A stretch of 58,395 nt of DNA, taken from assembly GCA_903886275.1 (NCBI GenBank), contig CAISLN010000073.1:1-58395 (forward strand). Direction: 5' to 3'. This document shows positions 39,048-49,506 of this stretch, piece by piece. Both the position numbers and the translations under genes were made by a program. The DNA comes from an uncultured beta proteobacterium (GTDB taxonomy: Bacteria > Pseudomonadota > Gammaproteobacteria > Burkholderiales > Burkholderiaceae_C). Numbering within the stretch: the stretch's first letter is position 1; the number at the start of each line of letters is the position of its first letter. The notes under the pieces were generated by a model. It made no database searches. It worked only from the letters and a program-made list of their open reading frames with translations, and had not been told where the DNA came from.

Positions 39048-42000
39048 CTACTCTTCCTGCGGCTCCGGGCAATAGGAACGTATCAGGGCCAGCAGCTCTT
39101 CTTCCGCATAGGGCTTGCCGAGGTAATGGTTCACACCCAACTCGGTCGCATGGTCGTGGTGCTTTTGGGCGATGCGCGAGGTGATCATGATCACTGGCAG
39201 ATCGCGCAGCTTTGGGTCGGCGCGGATATTGCGCACCAGATCGAAACCGTCCATGCGCGGCATCTCGATATCGGACAGCACCACTGCCGGCTTTTCTTGC
39301 GCCAGCAGTTCGAGCGCATGCAGACCGTCATTGGCCAGGGCCACGCGGTAGCCCTCGCGTTTGAGCAGACGCTGCGTGACGCGGCGCACCGTGATCGAAT
39401 CGTCCACCACCAGCACCAAGGGGGCCAGGGCTTGGCCCGTCAGCACAGGCTGCACGCCACCGACTGCGGGCAAGGCGCTGCTGGCCGACAATGCGCGGGC
39501 GCGGGCGCCATAGACCGTGGCCAGGGCCACCGGGTTGTAGATCAGCACCACCGCACCGGAGGCCAGCACCGACATGCCAGCCAGGCCGGGCAAGCGTGCC
39601 AGTTGCGGCCCCAGGTTCTTGACCACCACTTCGCGGTTGCCCAGCACCTCGTCCACATGCAGGGCCAGACGCTGGCCGGCACTGCGCAGCACCGCCACCG
39701 GCAAACTGCGCCCCGGCGCCTCCGAACTGCGCCCTGATACTTGCAGCAAGGCGCCGCCCCAGTAAAAAGGAATTTCTTGCCCGGCCCATGGGAACAGCGC
39801 GCTGCCATAGGCCTTTTGCACCTCGTCGGCGGGTACGCGCAGCACCGTCTCGACCAGGTTGGAGGGCACGCCGAAACTGAGCTCGCCCATGCGCAACATC
39901 ACCACCTGGGTGACGGCGGTGGTCAGTGGCAGCACCAGACGAAAGCGCGTTCCCACGCCTGCCTCGGTATGGGTCTCGACCAAGCCGCCCACGGCATGGA
40001 GTTCGGTGAGCACCACGTCCATACCAATGCCGCGACCGGACAGCTCGGTGACCTCGGTGGCAGTGGAGAAACCGGGCGTAAATAGCAGCTGCGCCGCCGC
40101 TGCGTCGCTCAGCTCGGCATCGGGCGCTATCAAGTGCTTGGCAATCGCCTTTGCGCGAATTTTGTCGATCTGCAGACCGCCACCATCGTCGCTGAAGGAC
40201 AGCGCCACATCGTTGCCCTCCTGGCTCACGCTGATGCTGACCTTGCCCTGCGCCGACTTGCCCGCCTGGGCGCGCACAGCGGCGTCTTCGATGCCATGCA
40301 CCACAGCATTGCGCAAAATATGCTCGAAAGCCGGCGTCATGCGGTCCAACACGCCACGGTCCATTTCGATGTGGCCACCCACGATCTCCAGTCCCACCTG
40401 CTTGCCCGATTCCTTGGCGGCTAGGCGCACCACGCCATACAGGCGCTCGGCAATTCCATCAAACTCCACCATGCGGGTGCGCAAGAGGTCGCGCTGCAAT
40501 TCGCGCGCCTGGCGGGCCTGGGCGTTGAGGTCGTCTTCGGCGCCCTCGATGGAACGCTGCAAATTGCGCTGCACCGTGGCCACGTCGTTGACCGACTCGG
40601 CCATCATGCGGGTCAGCTCCTGCACCCTGGTGAAGCGGTCAAATTCCAGCGGATCGAAGGCCTGTGCATCGTCCTTGTTCTGCGCCAGACGCGACTGCAT
40701 CTGCGACTCGGCCTGCACATCCACATCGCGCAACTGCTGGCGCAGACGCTCCAGGTTGCCGCTGAGCTCGCCCATGGCGCTGCGCATCTGCACCACACGG
40801 GCATCCAGGCGCGAGCGGCTGATCATCACCTCACCGGCCTGGTTTACCAGGCGATCCAGCAACTGTGTGCGCACCCGTACCGAGGGCAAAGTGGCGCTGC
40901 GCGGTGCTTGGCGTGTGACCTGCTCCAGGCTCACCACCGGCGCGCCAGCAGTGGGCTTAAGCAGGGCGGCAGCCAGCGCAACCTTGTCCACCGCTGTGGG
41001 TGGCGCTTGCGCTAGGCTGACGTCCTCGCGCGGCGCCAGGTCCAGCGCATCCAGGGTGTTTTGCAGCGTATCGAGCTCGGCCAACAGGGGCTCCAGCGCG
41101 GGCGTCTGCAGTTCTTCGACACCCAGGGCCTCGACCTCGGACTCCATACGGTGTGCCATTTCGCCCAGGCGCATGGCACCGGCCAAGCGGGCGCTTCCCT
41201 TGAGCGTGTGCAGCACGCGCAAGGCCTCGGCACGCGCCCCCAGGTTCTCGGGCCGCGCCACCCACTGGCGCAGGGCGGTGCTCAGGGCGGGCATGAGTTC
41301 CAGCGATTCTTCCTGGAAGATGGGGAACAAATCGGTATCGAGATGGTCCACCGCGTCGATCGCAGGCACCACCGCCACGGGTGCGGCAAACTCGCTGGCA
41401 ACAATGTCCTTGAGGGCCTGCAACACCACAGCGTCGTTGGGCTTGAGGAAGCCGGCGGCAAACTGGTGCAAGAGGCGGCGTATCTCTTCGGCTGCATGGT
41501 TGAACACCTTCGCATGCTGGGCCGTACCCTGGTCGTGCAACTGCACATGCTCCAGCGCGTGCTCCAGCGTGCGCGCCACCTCGGCCAGCGCGACAAAGCC
41601 CACCGTGGCCGCAATACCTGCCAGCGAATGCGCCAGGGCCACCGTGGAGTCTTGGATCGGATGGTGCAGTTCGAGCGCCCACTCGCTGAGCTCGACCTGC
41701 AGACGGCGCGACCATTCGTCGGCTTCGTTGAGGAAGATGTTGTAGAGCGGAATGCCCAGGCGCAAATCGCCAATCACCTTGAGCTGCTCTTCGGGCTCGG
41801 GTTCTGGTTCGGGCTCGTACTCCACCTCCCATTCGGATTCGAGCTCCAGCCCGGGCTCGGGTGCTGATTCGGGCTGCGGCTCAGCTACGTGCTCCGCCTG
41901 GAGCTCGGCCCGCTGTGTTGGCGCAACGTCCAGCTCGGGCTCGGGCTCGGGTTCGGGTTCGGGCTCGGGCTCGGGCTCGGGCAATATGCTGTCCACCGCA

Positions 42001-44603
42001 TCGTGCGAACCGGAAAGCTCACCGAGGTCGCCGAAATGGAAATCTCCAAGCTCCAGCCCCAGCTCCAACTCCAGCTCTGACGCCTGGGGCGGCGGAACTT
42101 CTTGGTTTTGCAACTGGGTCGCGACAAAGTCGGGCGGTGGCTCCAACGGTTCGGCCAGACTGGTGCTGACAAAGTCCACGCGCTCGGGCAGCAGCTCCGT
42201 GAATGCGGGTGTGTGCGCTTCAGGCACCAGGGAATCTTGGACCGTATCGGACGCAGCAACCAGTGGGCCTTCGTCTGCGACCTGCGCGTCTGCTTGAGCA
42301 ACACCGGCCAGTGGCAGCAGCTTGCCTTGCAGGCGCATCGCGTCCGCACAGGTTCGAAAAGGCAGCGCGCTCCAGTTGCCGTCGGTGTGACTGGCAATGT
42401 CTTGCAGCCAACGCGCCAAGGCACTTAGCACGGCTTGGGAAAGGCTTAGCAGGCCATCGCTGGCGGGCTTTTGTTCGGCCAACCAGGCATTGAGCATTTG
42501 CTCGCAGGCCCAGGCCGCCTCACCAAATGCGTTGAGCCCGACCATGCGCGCGCTGCCCTTGAGTGTGTGGAAGGCGCGGCGCAAGGTGGTCTGGTCGGCC
42601 AGGTTGGCGGGCTCTGCCGCCAGTTGCTGCACAGCGTCCAGTGCGGCGGCAAGCACTTCGCGTGCCTCGTCCAGAAAGATGCCCCGCAGATCGTCATCGT
42701 CATCCGCTGGGCTGGCAGGCAATGCTGGAGACAACGCTGCGGCGACTGCTGTGGCGGGTTCTGCTTGGGCCTCTGAGAGGGGCGCACTGACCGGTGGAGC
42801 CGACTCGGGCAGAGCGGCCATGGGTTCGGGCAGGGCCTTGCGCAAGCGACCCATCAGGGGCTTGAATTCGCCGGCCTCTTCGTCGTAGACAAACAGCTTT
42901 TTGGCCATGGCGCGCTGGTAGCTCAGCATGTCGATGAGCAGGCCCAGGGCGCCTAGGCTGTTGCCCAACTTCTCGAACACCGCGCTGTGTGCCGAGGCCA
43001 TGTCGATAGCGTCCATCAGCAGCTGCTCCACGCTGGAGCGCATGCGCAGACAGGCCAGGGCCGCCTGGTCCAGGCCCAGCACCGAAAACACACCGCGCAT
43101 CTGCGCCAAGCGGCTGGGCACTTCCTGCAGCGGCGCCTTGTCGGCGGGATTGCGGAAAAACTGGTCCAGCGCGGTTTCCACCTCGCCCAGGGAGACGCGC
43201 AGCTCATCGACTACGCTGCCCATGGTCTGGCGGTCGCTGACGCGGCGGTACAGCTCCTCCATCCAGGCTTCCAGCGGCTCGGGCTCGGCGCCGGCCTGCA
43301 CCTGCTGCAGGCGACGCGCCAGGCGCTCGCTGCGCTGGGCCATCTGGTCGTTGGTCGGGTCCAGGTCTTCGTAAGCGGCTTCCAGGTAGAGGACGGAGGT
43401 GGCCACTTCCATGGCCAAGGCCGGTGCCGGGGCCGCGCCCGAGCGGACGGTGGCATCGATAACGGCGCTCAGTGCCTGCGCCAGCGCAGTGCTCTGGGGG
43501 TGCAGCTTGAGCATGGAGTCGGTGACGGCGGCGAACTGCTCACCGGTGAGCTTGAGGCGGTGGGTGTCGCCACCGGCCAGAGCCGACCAGGTCTCGGCCG
43601 CGGCGGCAATGCGCTTGCGCGCCAACACCAGTTGAGCCGGATCGAAGCGGCCAAACTGTTCGGTGGCGTAATCGACAGCAGGCGTGTCCGTGAGCGCATA
43701 GGCTGCACGCACGGCCGCAAGCAGGGGCGCCGGTTGGTCTGGCGAGGCTTGGGCCTGGGCGCAGAAAAAAACCAGGTCCTGGGCCAGGCGTTCGCTCGGA
43801 CCGGAGTCGCCCTTGGACAGGGCAGCGTACTGCTGCAGGATGCGCGAGGCGGTGCGCTTGGTGTAGATATCGGCGGGGAGCAGGGACAGGCCCATGGCCT
43901 CGAAATAGCCGGCCGCAATGGCCCAAAAACTGCGCGACTCCAGCTCGCTCTGGCCAGCGGCCAGGCCGGCACACAGATGGGCCAAATAGCTGGCGGCCTG
44001 GGTGTCGGCCGTCTTCACAATCTTCAGCACCGCCTGGTCCAGGCGCGAGCGCACCACGGGCAAATAGGGAAGCGCTGCCCCGGCATACACCAGCGCCACC
44101 GGCTGCCAACGCCATTCCAGCGGCCACAGATCGGCCGGATGGATACGCTCGGCACCGGCGAGCTCCATCACCGCGCGGTATTGTGGAAACAGGGCCACGC
44201 TGGAGGCTGCCTTGCCCTTGAGCAGGCCTTCGAGGTATTCGCTCAGCGCAAAGCTGGCGCGCTCCAGCCGCAGGGCGGCGTCATCGCTGCACAGCTCGGG
44301 ACGCTGCACAAACTTCTGCACCAGGGTCTCCATGGCATGCAGCAGTTTGGCCGGGGCCGGCATGCCGACCATTTCCAGTGCGCCCACGGCCTGGTGCAAC
44401 TGCTGGCGCGCCACCCGCAGGTGGCTGGTGTCGAGTTCGCTTAAGTTCGAGCCGCGCGCCAACTCCGCATCTCGCACAAAGCGGTGCATGGCCCGGGTGG
44501 CGCCATCGAGCGATTTGCGCAGCTCGTCGAGCACCCATGCCAGTGGGCCTAGGTCGCTTTGCGACGCCTCATTGTCTGCAACTGCCGAAAGATTCGATGC
44601 CAT
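39048..44603 (-). CDS. chpA: ChpA/PilL-type hybrid CheA histidine kinase of the type IV pilus pathway
   Basis: The protein has 1851 residues from ATG 44603. Its N-terminal 550 residues are FimL/Hpt-like helical repeats. Several Hpt modules follow: [12 protein letters not shown] at about 680, [12 protein letters not shown] at about 1000 and [12 protein letters not shown] at about 1140. The dimerisation and ATPase part spans about 1250-1540, with [20 protein letters not shown] (N box) and [21 protein letters not shown] CheW-like domain lies at 1560-1690 and a receiver at about 1735-1845, with the phospho-acceptor Asp in [15 protein letters not shown]. Proline-glutamate repeats (about 880-900) link the Hpt modules. 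It is the last gene of the operon pilG-H-I-J-chpA and controls type IV pilus extension and retraction. pilK and chpB homologues do not follow it. Confidence 0.92.
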   Translation of the reverse strand: MASNLSAVADNEASQSDLGPLAWVLDELRKSLDGATRAMHRFVRDAELARGSNLSELDTSHLRVARQQLHQAVGALEMVGMPAPAKLLHAMETLVQKFVQRPELCSDDAALRLERASFALSEYLEGLLKGKAASSVALFPQYRAVMELAGAERIHPADLWPLEWRWQPVALVYAGAALPYLPVVRSRLDQAVLKIVKTADTQAASYLAHLCAGLAAGQSELESRSFWAIAAGYFEAMGLSLLPADIYTKRTASRILQQYAALSKGDSGPSERLAQDLVFFCAQAQASPDQPAPLLAAVRAAYALTDTPAVDYATEQFGRFDPAQLVLARKRIAAAAETWSALAGGDTHRLKLTGEQFAAVTDSMLKLHPQSTALAQALSAVIDATVRSGAAPAPALAMEVATSVLYLEAAYEDLDPTNDQMAQRSERLARRLQQVQAGAEPEPLEAWMEELYRRVSDRQTMGSVVDELRVSLGEVETALDQFFRNPADKAPLQEVPSRLAQMRGVFSVLGLDQAALACLRMRSSVEQLLMDAIDMASAHSAVFEKLGNSLGALGLLIDMLSYQRAMAKKLFVYDEEAGEFKPLMGRLRKALPEPMAALPESAPPVSAPLSEAQAEPATAVAAALSPALPASPADDDDDLRGIFLDEAREVLAAALDAVQQLAAEPANLADQTTLRRAFHTLKGSARMVGLNAFGEAAWACEQMLNAWLAEQKPASDGLLSLSQAVLSALARWLQDIASHTDGNWSALPFRTCADAMRLQGKLLPLAGVAQADAQVADEGPLVAASDTVQDSLVPEAHTPAFTELLPERVDFVSTSLAEPLEPPPDFVATQLQNQEVPPPQASELELELGLELGDFHFGDLGELSGSHDAVDSILPEPEPEPEPEPEPEPELDVAPTQRAELQAEHVAEPQPESAPEPGLELESEWEVEYEPEPEPEPEEQLKVIGDLRLGIPLYNIFLNEADEWSRRLQVELSEWALELHHPIQDSTVALAHSLAGIAATVGFVALAEVARTLEHALEHVQLHDQGTAQHAKVFNHAAEEIRRLLHQFAAGFLKPNDAVVLQALKDIVASEFAAPVAVVPAIDAVDHLDTDLFPIFQEESLELMPALSTALRQWVARPENLGARAEALRVLHTLKGSARLAGAMRLGEMAHRMESEVEALGVEELQTPALEPLLAELDTLQNTLDALDLAPREDVSLAQAPPTAVDKVALAAALLKPTAGAPVVSLEQVTRQAPRSATLPSVRVRTQLLDRLVNQAGEVMISRSRLDARVVQMRSAMGELSGNLERLRQQLRDVDVQAESQMQSRLAQNKDDAQAFDPLEFDRFTRVQELTRMMAESVNDVATVQRNLQRSIEGAEDDLNAQARQARELQRDLLRTRMVEFDGIAERLYGVVRLAAKESGKQVGLEIVGGHIEMDRGVLDRMTPAFEHILRNAVVHGIEDAAVRAQAGKSAQGKVSISVSQEGNDVALSFSDDGGGLQIDKIRAKAIAKHLIAPDAELSDAAAAQLLFTPGFSTATEVTELSGRGIGMDVVLTELHAVGGLVETHTEAGVGTRFRLVLPLTTAVTQVVMLRMGELSFGVPSNLVETVLRVPADEVQKAYGSALFPWAGQEIPFYWGGALLQVSGRSSEAPGRSLPVAVLRSAGQRLALHVDEVLGNREVVVKNLGPQLARLPGLAGMSVLASGAVVLIYNPVALATVYGARARALSASSALPAVGGVQPVLTGQALAPLVLVVDDSITVRRVTQRLLKREGYRVALANDGLHALELLAQEKPAVVLSDIEMPRMDGFDLVRNIRADPKLRDLPVIMITSRIAQKHHDHATELGVNHYLGKPYAEEELLALIRSYCPEPQEE
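41793..41982 (-). repeat. Hexanucleotide tandem repeats encoding Glu-Pro linkers in chpA
   Basis: Two tracts of the hexamer GGGCTC/GGTTCG (plus strand), at about 41933-41982 and 41793-41818, encode runs of alternating Glu and Pro in the ChpA linker between Hpt modules. Hexamer tracts can change length by slippage without breaking the frame, so the linker length may vary between strains. Confidence 0.7.
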
Positions 44604-44630
44604 GGTGTCAGTCTCTGGGAAAGGCACGCA

Positions 44631-46898
44631 TCAGACGATCTTGAACCGTGACACGGACTGTCGCAGTTCATCGGCCATGCGTGAGAGTTCACGGACCTGA
44701 CCGGCGGTGACACGGGTGCCCTCGCCGGTCTGCTCGGTCACAGCAAAAATGTGCTGGATGTTTTCGGCCATGTCATTGGCCAGGCCCGCCTCGCGCGAGG
44801 CGGAGTTGGAAATCTGTTCGATCAGGTCGGCCACGCGGCGCGACACCCGGTCGATCTCGGTCAGCGCGGTGCCGGCGTTGTCGTTCAGCTTGGCGCCTTC
44901 GACCACGCCCTGGGTGCTGCGCTCCATGGCGGCTATGGCGTCCTGGGTGTCGGTCTGGATGGCCTTCACCAAGGCCGCAATCTGGCGCGTGGCGTCTCCC
45001 GAGCGCTCGGCCAGGCGCTGCACCTCTTCGGCCACCACCGAGAAGCCACGACCCGCCTCACCAGCGGAGGCCGCCTGAATGGCGGCGTTGAGGGCCAGCA
45101 CATTGGTCTGCTCGGTGATGTCCGAAATCAGCTCGGTGATTTCGCCAATCTCTTGCGACGACTCGCCCAGACGCTTGATGCGTTTGGAGGTCTCCTGGAT
45201 CTGCTCGCGGATGGCGTTCATGCCACCGATGGCGTTTTGCACTGCGGTGAGGCCCGTCTCTGCTGCCAGCAGCGATTGGCGCGCCACCCTTGCCGACTCT
45301 TGCGCCTGGGTAGACACATCGGTGATGCGCCCGGCCATTTCCAGTACCGCCTCTCCGGTCTCGCGGATTTCGTGCAGCTGCTCCTTGGAGGCAGCCAGCA
45401 ACTCGGTGGAGGTGGCGTCCACGTCGGCCGTGGTCTGCGCCACCTGGGCCGCCGTGCTCTGCACATTGGCCACCAGAGAGCGCAGCTCCTCCACCGTGTA
45501 ATTGACCGAGTCGGCAATGGCGCCGGTGATGTCTTCGGTGACGGTGGCTTCCTGCGTCAGGTCGCCCTCGGCCACCGTTTGCAGCTCGTTCATCAGGCGC
45601 AGGATGGCAGCCTGGTTGGCATCGTTGACGCGCTTGGCGTCTTGCTCCTGGCGCTCGGCCTCTTGGCGCTGGCCGTCGGCTGCTGCCTGGCGCTTGCGGC
45701 CATCCTGCAACTGCACGTAAGACAGGCCACCGGCCGACAACAGGGCCAGGGCTGCAGCAGCGCCCAGCAAGGCCAGGGTGCCACCGCCAATACCGGCGTG
45801 GGCCGAAAGGCTGGCCTGCAGCGACTCCAGGGCGGTGCGCAGCGGCTCGCTATCGGAGGCGATGGCCATCTGCGCCTGGCGCGCCGCCACCAGGGCCGGC
45901 AGGTTGTTCAAAATGGCGCCGCCCTGCAGGCGCAGCTCTTCAAATTGTTTGAGCAAATTGCCCAGTTGTTCGCGCGTGGCACTGTCCTTGGCGGCACCCA
46001 GGCGCAGGGCGGAATTGCCGTCGAGCAGGCCCAGCGCAATGTCCTTGAAGCTAACCAGATCCCCGCCGAGTTGGGTCACGGCATCGGCGCTGACGCCCTC
46101 GGAAGTCAGGAACTCGTTGGATGACTTGCCGATGCGCTGGGTCAGCATGATGAGCTGGCCCGCAGCGGCCACCTCGGCGGCCGGCGCGTTTTGCTCCACC
46201 TTCAGGGCCGCAATGGCCTGGGTAGTTTCCAGCAGATGGCCCGATTGCTGGCGGATCTGGCGCAGCGCAAGGCCCATCTGGCTCAGGGTTTGCTGCTGCT
46301 GTAGCACCACTGCGGCGTTCTTCTGTGCCGCCTCGACCAGCGGGCTGACACGGTCCAATTCGGCCAGCAGACCGCTGTCGAGTGCGCTCAGGCGCAGTTC
46401 ACTGTCCCCATCGCGCAAGCCGCGCGTGGACCTTGCCAGCAGGTCGCGGCTCTCTGCCACCTCGGCAAAAGCAGTTGGGCTGCCCACCAAGGCCTGGCTG
46501 ACCGACCTTGTCAGGCGCTGCGACTGCAGCAGGGACTGGCTGGTCACGCCGAGTTGCTGCGCCACCTTGTCCGACTGGTGCAGCACATAAACCGTAACGC
46601 CGGCCAGCAGCAGCAGCGACAGGCCCAGCAGCAGACCCAACAACAGCTGCTGCTGTGCCACGGTTCGTGCGCCCTGGCCAGGTCCGTCGCTGCGGCGCCT
46701 CTCGCGCAGCGGCGCATCGGGCGCTTGCACCGTGATAGGGGCCGGCTTGCTCGGGCCCGCCGAACGGGCCACCAACACGGTCTCGGGTGGTTCGGCGTCC
46801 GCACCCTGATCGGGCATGGCCAGGCTTAAACGGGAATCGGCCTCGGACTGCGGCGGCTTGGCTGCAAACAGGTTTTTGAGTTGGTCGATGACAGACAT
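44631..46898 (-). CDS. pilJ: PilJ-type methyl-accepting chemoreceptor
   Basis: The protein has 755 residues. Two hydrophobic segments (about 82-106, LLLGLLLGLSLLLLAGVTVY, and about 370-395, TLALLGAAAALALLSAGGLS) bracket a periplasmic PilJ-type ligand domain. A HAMP-like linker (FLQDG..) precedes the cytoplasmic signalling coil. The conserved hairpin tip is ETNVLALNAAIQAASAGEAG, then RGFSVVAEEVQRLAERSGDA. It is the receptor of the Chp pathway and couples to PilI and ChpA. It lies 20 bp after pilI and 27 bp before chpA, in one operon. The predicted ligand is unknown. Confidence 0.92.
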   Translation of the reverse strand: MSVIDQLKNLFAAKPPQSEADSRLSLAMPDQGADAEPPETVLVARSAGPSKPAPITVQAPDAPLRERRRSDGPGQGARTVAQQQLLLGLLLGLSLLLLAGVTVYVLHQSDKVAQQLGVTSQSLLQSQRLTRSVSQALVGSPTAFAEVAESRDLLARSTRGLRDGDSELRLSALDSGLLAELDRVSPLVEAAQKNAAVVLQQQQTLSQMGLALRQIRQQSGHLLETTQAIAALKVEQNAPAAEVAAAGQLIMLTQRIGKSSNEFLTSEGVSADAVTQLGGDLVSFKDIALGLLDGNSALRLGAAKDSATREQLGNLLKQFEELRLQGGAILNNLPALVAARQAQMAIASDSEPLRTALESLQASLSAHAGIGGGTLALLGAAAALALLSAGGLSYVQLQDGRKRQAAADGQRQEAERQEQDAKRVNDANQAAILRLMNELQTVAEGDLTQEATVTEDITGAIADSVNYTVEELRSLVANVQSTAAQVAQTTADVDATSTELLAASKEQLHEIRETGEAVLEMAGRITDVSTQAQESARVARQSLLAAETGLTAVQNAIGGMNAIREQIQETSKRIKRLGESSQEIGEITELISDITEQTNVLALNAAIQAASAGEAGRGFSVVAEEVQRLAERSGDATRQIAALVKAIQTDTQDAIAAMERSTQGVVEGAKLNDNAGTALTEIDRVSRRVADLIEQISNSASREAGLANDMAENIQHIFAVTEQTGEGTRVTAGQVRELSRMADELRQSVSRFKIV

Positions 46899-46918
46899 AG
46901 TTGGAACCTGTTGAGGGG

Positions 46919-47458
46919 CTAAGCACCGATGCTTAAAAACTGAGGGGACTGGGCCAATGCGCGCAGATCGATTTCTTGCCAGCTATGCCCTTGGGCGTCC
47001 ACAAAGCAGTGGCCATAAAAGTCGGGCGCACCGGGCGCTGGCGCTACGTTGGAAGCAAAGGCATCGCTGCCGCGCAGGCCGGCCAGGCTGTCCACCTGCA
47101 GAGCGCAATTGACTTCGAGTTGCGCATTCAAGGTGACCACGCTGGCGCTGGTGCCAGGCACATCGCTGTGGTTGGGAAGGGGCAGGTTCGCGCTGGCCGC
47201 CACAAAGCGCGCCAGGTCCACCACGCCAAACAGGCTGCCACGGATATTGAGTACACCCATGAACCAGTCTTTGGAATAGGGCACGGCCTGAGGGGTGGAC
47301 AGGGCGACGATTTCACCCGACTGCCCTAGCGGCAACAGATAGTTGCAGCCGCCCGCGCGCACGGCCAGCCAAGCGACCGACATGCCCTCGCTTTGCGCGG
47401 CCTGCAGTCGTTTGGCCAGTCGTGCCTGTAATTCCCGGAGTGCTTCGCGCTTGGCCAT
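46919..47458 (-). CDS. pilI: PilI CheW-like coupling protein
   Basis: The protein has 179 residues of the CheW fold, covering about 40-175. It has LLPLGQSGEIVALSTPQAVP and DWFMGVLNIRGSLFGVVDLA, the CheW surface that binds both receptor and kinase. The N-terminal helix (REALRELQARLAKRLQAAQS) is a usual addition in PilI. It links PilJ to ChpA. It is 9 bp downstream of pilH and 20 bp upstream of pilJ. Chp-specific identity rests on context; the domain alone is CheW. Confidence 0.9.
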   Translation of the reverse strand: MAKREALRELQARLAKRLQAAQSEGMSVAWLAVRAGGCNYLLPLGQSGEIVALSTPQAVPYSKDWFMGVLNIRGSLFGVVDLARFVAASANLPLPNHSDVPGTSASVVTLNAQLEVNCALQVDSLAGLRGSDAFASNVAPAPGAPDFYGHCFVDAQGHSWQEIDLRALAQSPQFLSIGA

Positions 47459-47467
47459 CGTTGCGGC

Positions 47468-47833
47468 TCAGCCCAGCGCCTTGATTTTTGCAAACAGTTC
47501 GCTGGAATTCACGGGCTTGGTGATGTAGTCGCTGGCGCCTTGGCGCATACCCCAGACACGGTCGGTCTCCAGGCTCTTGCTGGTGCACAGGATGATGGGG
47601 ATGCCATTGAATTCGGGCGTGCGGTTGATCGAGCGGGTCAGCTGAAAGCCGTTTTGCCCCGGCATCACCACATCCATCAGTATCAGATCGGGCCGGTCCT
47701 CGGACAGCCGGGCCAGGGCCTCGGCGGCGTTCTCGGCCGAACGCACGGCAAAGCCATTGCGTTGCAGCAGATCGGTCATAAACAGGGTCTCGGTCTTGGA
47801 GTCGTCCACAATCAGCACTTTGTGTATCGCCAT
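47468..47833 (-). CDS. pilH: PilH response regulator
   Basis: The protein has 121 residues, a single receiver domain. VLIVDDSKTETLFMTDLLQR holds the acidic pair, LILMDVVMPGQNGFQL the phospho-acceptor Asp, and DYITKPVNSSELFAKI the conserved Lys. PilH acts with PilG as output of the Chp pathway and favours pilus retraction or resets the signal. Its ATG shares a base with the stop of pilG. No output domain is attached. Confidence 0.9.
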   Translation of the reverse strand: MAIHKVLIVDDSKTETLFMTDLLQRNGFAVRSAENAAEALARLSEDRPDLILMDVVMPGQNGFQLTRSINRTPEFNGIPIILCTSKSLETDRVWGMRQGASDYITKPVNSSELFAKIKALG

Positions 47834-48231
47834 CAGCTGCTTCCCACCGCTGCGCCGCCAAACTGCTGCACCGCTTGCAACAGTTGCTCTTTGGAAAACG
47901 GTTTGGTCAGATAGTCTTGTGCGCCGGCCATGCGCCCACGCGCCTTGTCAAACACGCCATCCTTGCTGGACAGCATGACCACCGGAACGCCGGCGAACTT
48001 TGCATTGCGTTTGATGATGGCGCAGGTCTGGTAGCCATCCAGGCGCGGCATCAGGATGTCGCAAAAAATCAGATGGGGCTGGTAGTCGTTGACCTTGGCC
48101 AGGGCATCGAAGCCGTCTTCGGCCAGCAGCACTTCATGGCCACCTTGTTTGAGGAAAATTTCCGCACTGCGCCGGATGGTGTTGCTGTCGTCTACCACTA
48201 GCACTTTCAATACCGTTTCTGGGGTACTCAC
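47833..48231 (-). CDS. pilG: PilG response regulator
   Basis: The protein has 132 residues, a single receiver domain. VLVVDDSNTIRRSAEIFLKQ opens it, LIFCDILMPRLDGYQTCAII carries the phospho-acceptor Asp, and DYLTKPFSKEQLLQAVQ the conserved Lys. PilG promotes pilus extension in the Chp system. It is the first gene of the operon; its promoter must lie in the 65 bp to the rubredoxin gene or further upstream on this strand. Overlaps pilH by 1 bp. Confidence 0.9.
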   Translation of the reverse strand: MSTPETVLKVLVVDDSNTIRRSAEIFLKQGGHEVLLAEDGFDALAKVNDYQPHLIFCDILMPRLDGYQTCAIIKRNAKFAGVPVVMLSSKDGVFDKARGRMAGAQDYLTKPFSKEQLLQAVQQFGGAAVGSS

Positions 48232-48296
48232 AAGGCTTCGCTCCTCTCCTGATCACGTCGCACAAACCGGCATTTCGCCGAGGCAATCGCGTAGCG

Positions 48297-48470
48297 TTAA
48301 ATTTGGACCATTTCGAAATCTTCCTTGCGCGCCGCGCACTCAGGGCAGACCCAGTTCATGGGCACATCGGCCCAAGGCGTACCGGGCGCAATTCCATGAT
48401 CGGGGGCACCGAGTGCCTCGTCATAAATCCAACCGCAAATCAGACACATCCAGGTTTTGGTATCGGTCAC
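48297..48470 (-). CDS. rubA: Rubredoxin
   Basis: The protein has 57 residues, starting with GTG at 48470 (VTDTKTWMCLICGWIYDEAL). The iron site is formed by C-L-I-C-G and C-P-E-C-A, the standard rubredoxin pair of CxxC knuckles, with the conserved APGTPWADVPMNWVCPECA between. It is an Fe(Cys)4 electron carrier in the cytoplasm, used for example in alkane hydroxylation or oxygen/peroxide detoxification. It lies immediately upstream of pilG on the same strand and divergent from the thiD-like gene. No partner reductase is in the window. It was too short for routine gene calling at larger cut-offs. Confidence 0.93.
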   Translation of the reverse strand: MTDTKTWMCLICGWIYDEALGAPDHGIAPGTPWADVPMNWVCPECAARKEDFEMVQI

Positions 48471-48589
48471 AGCTTAAAGGGCCTTCGAATAGAATGCAAC
48501 GATTGTATAGAGGCAACAGTAGCAACCTGCGCTGCTGTCTGTCGAACATGCCATTCTGCCTGATGGCATTCACAAGGACAGGCAATCAA

Positions 48590-49492
48590 ATGACCGCATC
48601 ACCCATTCCCGAACCCGAAGCCAGCGAGCACGATGACGGGCCCGCCGCCTGCGTGCTGGTATTCAATGCCAACGACCCCAGTGGCGCCGCCGGCCTGACC
48701 GCCGACCTGATGGCGATTGCCTCAGTGGGCGCGCACGCATTGCCCATCATGACAGGTGCCTATGCGCGCGACACCTCCGAGGTGTTTGACCACTTTGCCA
48801 TGGACGACGAGGCCGTCACCGAGCAGGCCCGCGTCATCCTCGAAGACATTCCCATACAGGCCATCAAGGTCGGTTTTGTCGGCAGCCCGGAGAACCTCAG
48901 TGCGATTGCCGAGCTGACTTCGGACTATGCCGATGTGCCGGTGCTCACCTATATGCCCGACCTGTCCTGGTGGCGCGAAGACCAGATCGACATCTACCAG
49001 GACGCCTGCAGCGAACTGCTGCTGCCACAGACCACGGTGTTGGTGGGCAACCACAGCACCCTGTCGCGCTGGTTGCTGCCCGACTGGAGCGCCGAGAAGA
49101 GCCCCACCGCGCGCGACATTGCCCGCGCTGCCAACGAGTTTGGCGTGCCCTTCACGCTCGTCACCGGCATCCCCCTGCCCGACCAGTTCATTGACAACGC
49201 CCTGTGCTCGCCCACCGCCGTGCTGTGTTCGCACAAGTTCGAGCGCTTCGAAGCCGTCTTCAGCGGCGCCGGAGAAACCCTGTCGGCCGCCGTGACGGCG
49301 CTGATCGCCAACGAGACCGAGCTGTCCGAGGCCGTGGCCGAAGCCTTGGGTTACCTGGACCGCTGCTTGGACAGCGGCTTTAGGCCCGGCATGGGCAATG
49401 TGCTTCCGGACCGCCTGTTCTGGGCCCAGCCCGAGGAGGAAGAAGTCCTTGAATCGAGTTTTGAGATTTCGCCCAACGCCACCCGCCATTGA
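48590..49492 (+). CDS. thiD: ThiD-like hydroxymethylpyrimidine (phospho)kinase, divergent
   Basis: The protein has 300 residues from ATG 48590. It is in the PfkB/ThiD superfamily: [20 protein letters not shown] and [20 protein letters not shown] match HMP-P kinase. The C-terminal anion-hole motif, usually G-T-G-C-T-x-S with a catalytic Cys, is [20 protein letters not shown], with Glu in place of Cys. It may still be a kinase, but its catalysis must differ from the typical ThiD. It is divergent from rubredoxin and followed after 14 bp by hemL, so its thiamine role is not supported by neighbours. Other ThiD-like enzymes exist for pyridoxal; either is possible. Confidence 0.72.
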   Translation: MTASPIPEPEASEHDDGPAACVLVFNANDPSGAAGLTADLMAIASVGAHALPIMTGAYARDTSEVFDHFAMDDEAVTEQARVILEDIPIQAIKVGFVGSPENLSAIAELTSDYADVPVLTYMPDLSWWREDQIDIYQDACSELLLPQTTVLVGNHSTLSRWLLPDWSAEKSPTARDIARAANEFGVPFTLVTGIPLPDQFIDNALCSPTAVLCSHKFERFEAVFSGAGETLSAAVTALIANETELSEAVAEALGYLDRCLDSGFRPGMGNVLPDRLFWAQPEEEEVLESSFEISPNATRH

Positions 49493-49506
49493 TTGAACCG
49501 ACCACC

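Noticed and set aside
41793..41982. Regular repeats suggesting a CRISPR array
   Set aside because: They are hexamer tandem repeats without spacers, in frame with chpA and coding Glu-Pro.
42987..44444. A 485-codon plus-strand open frame opposite chpA
   Set aside because: It mirrors the high third-position G+C of chpA; the translation is rich in Gly, His, Gln and Arg without any domain. An antisense shadow.
44751..46124. A 457-codon plus-strand frame opposite pilJ
   Set aside because: Low-complexity Gly/Leu/His translation; pilJ motifs are intact on the other strand.
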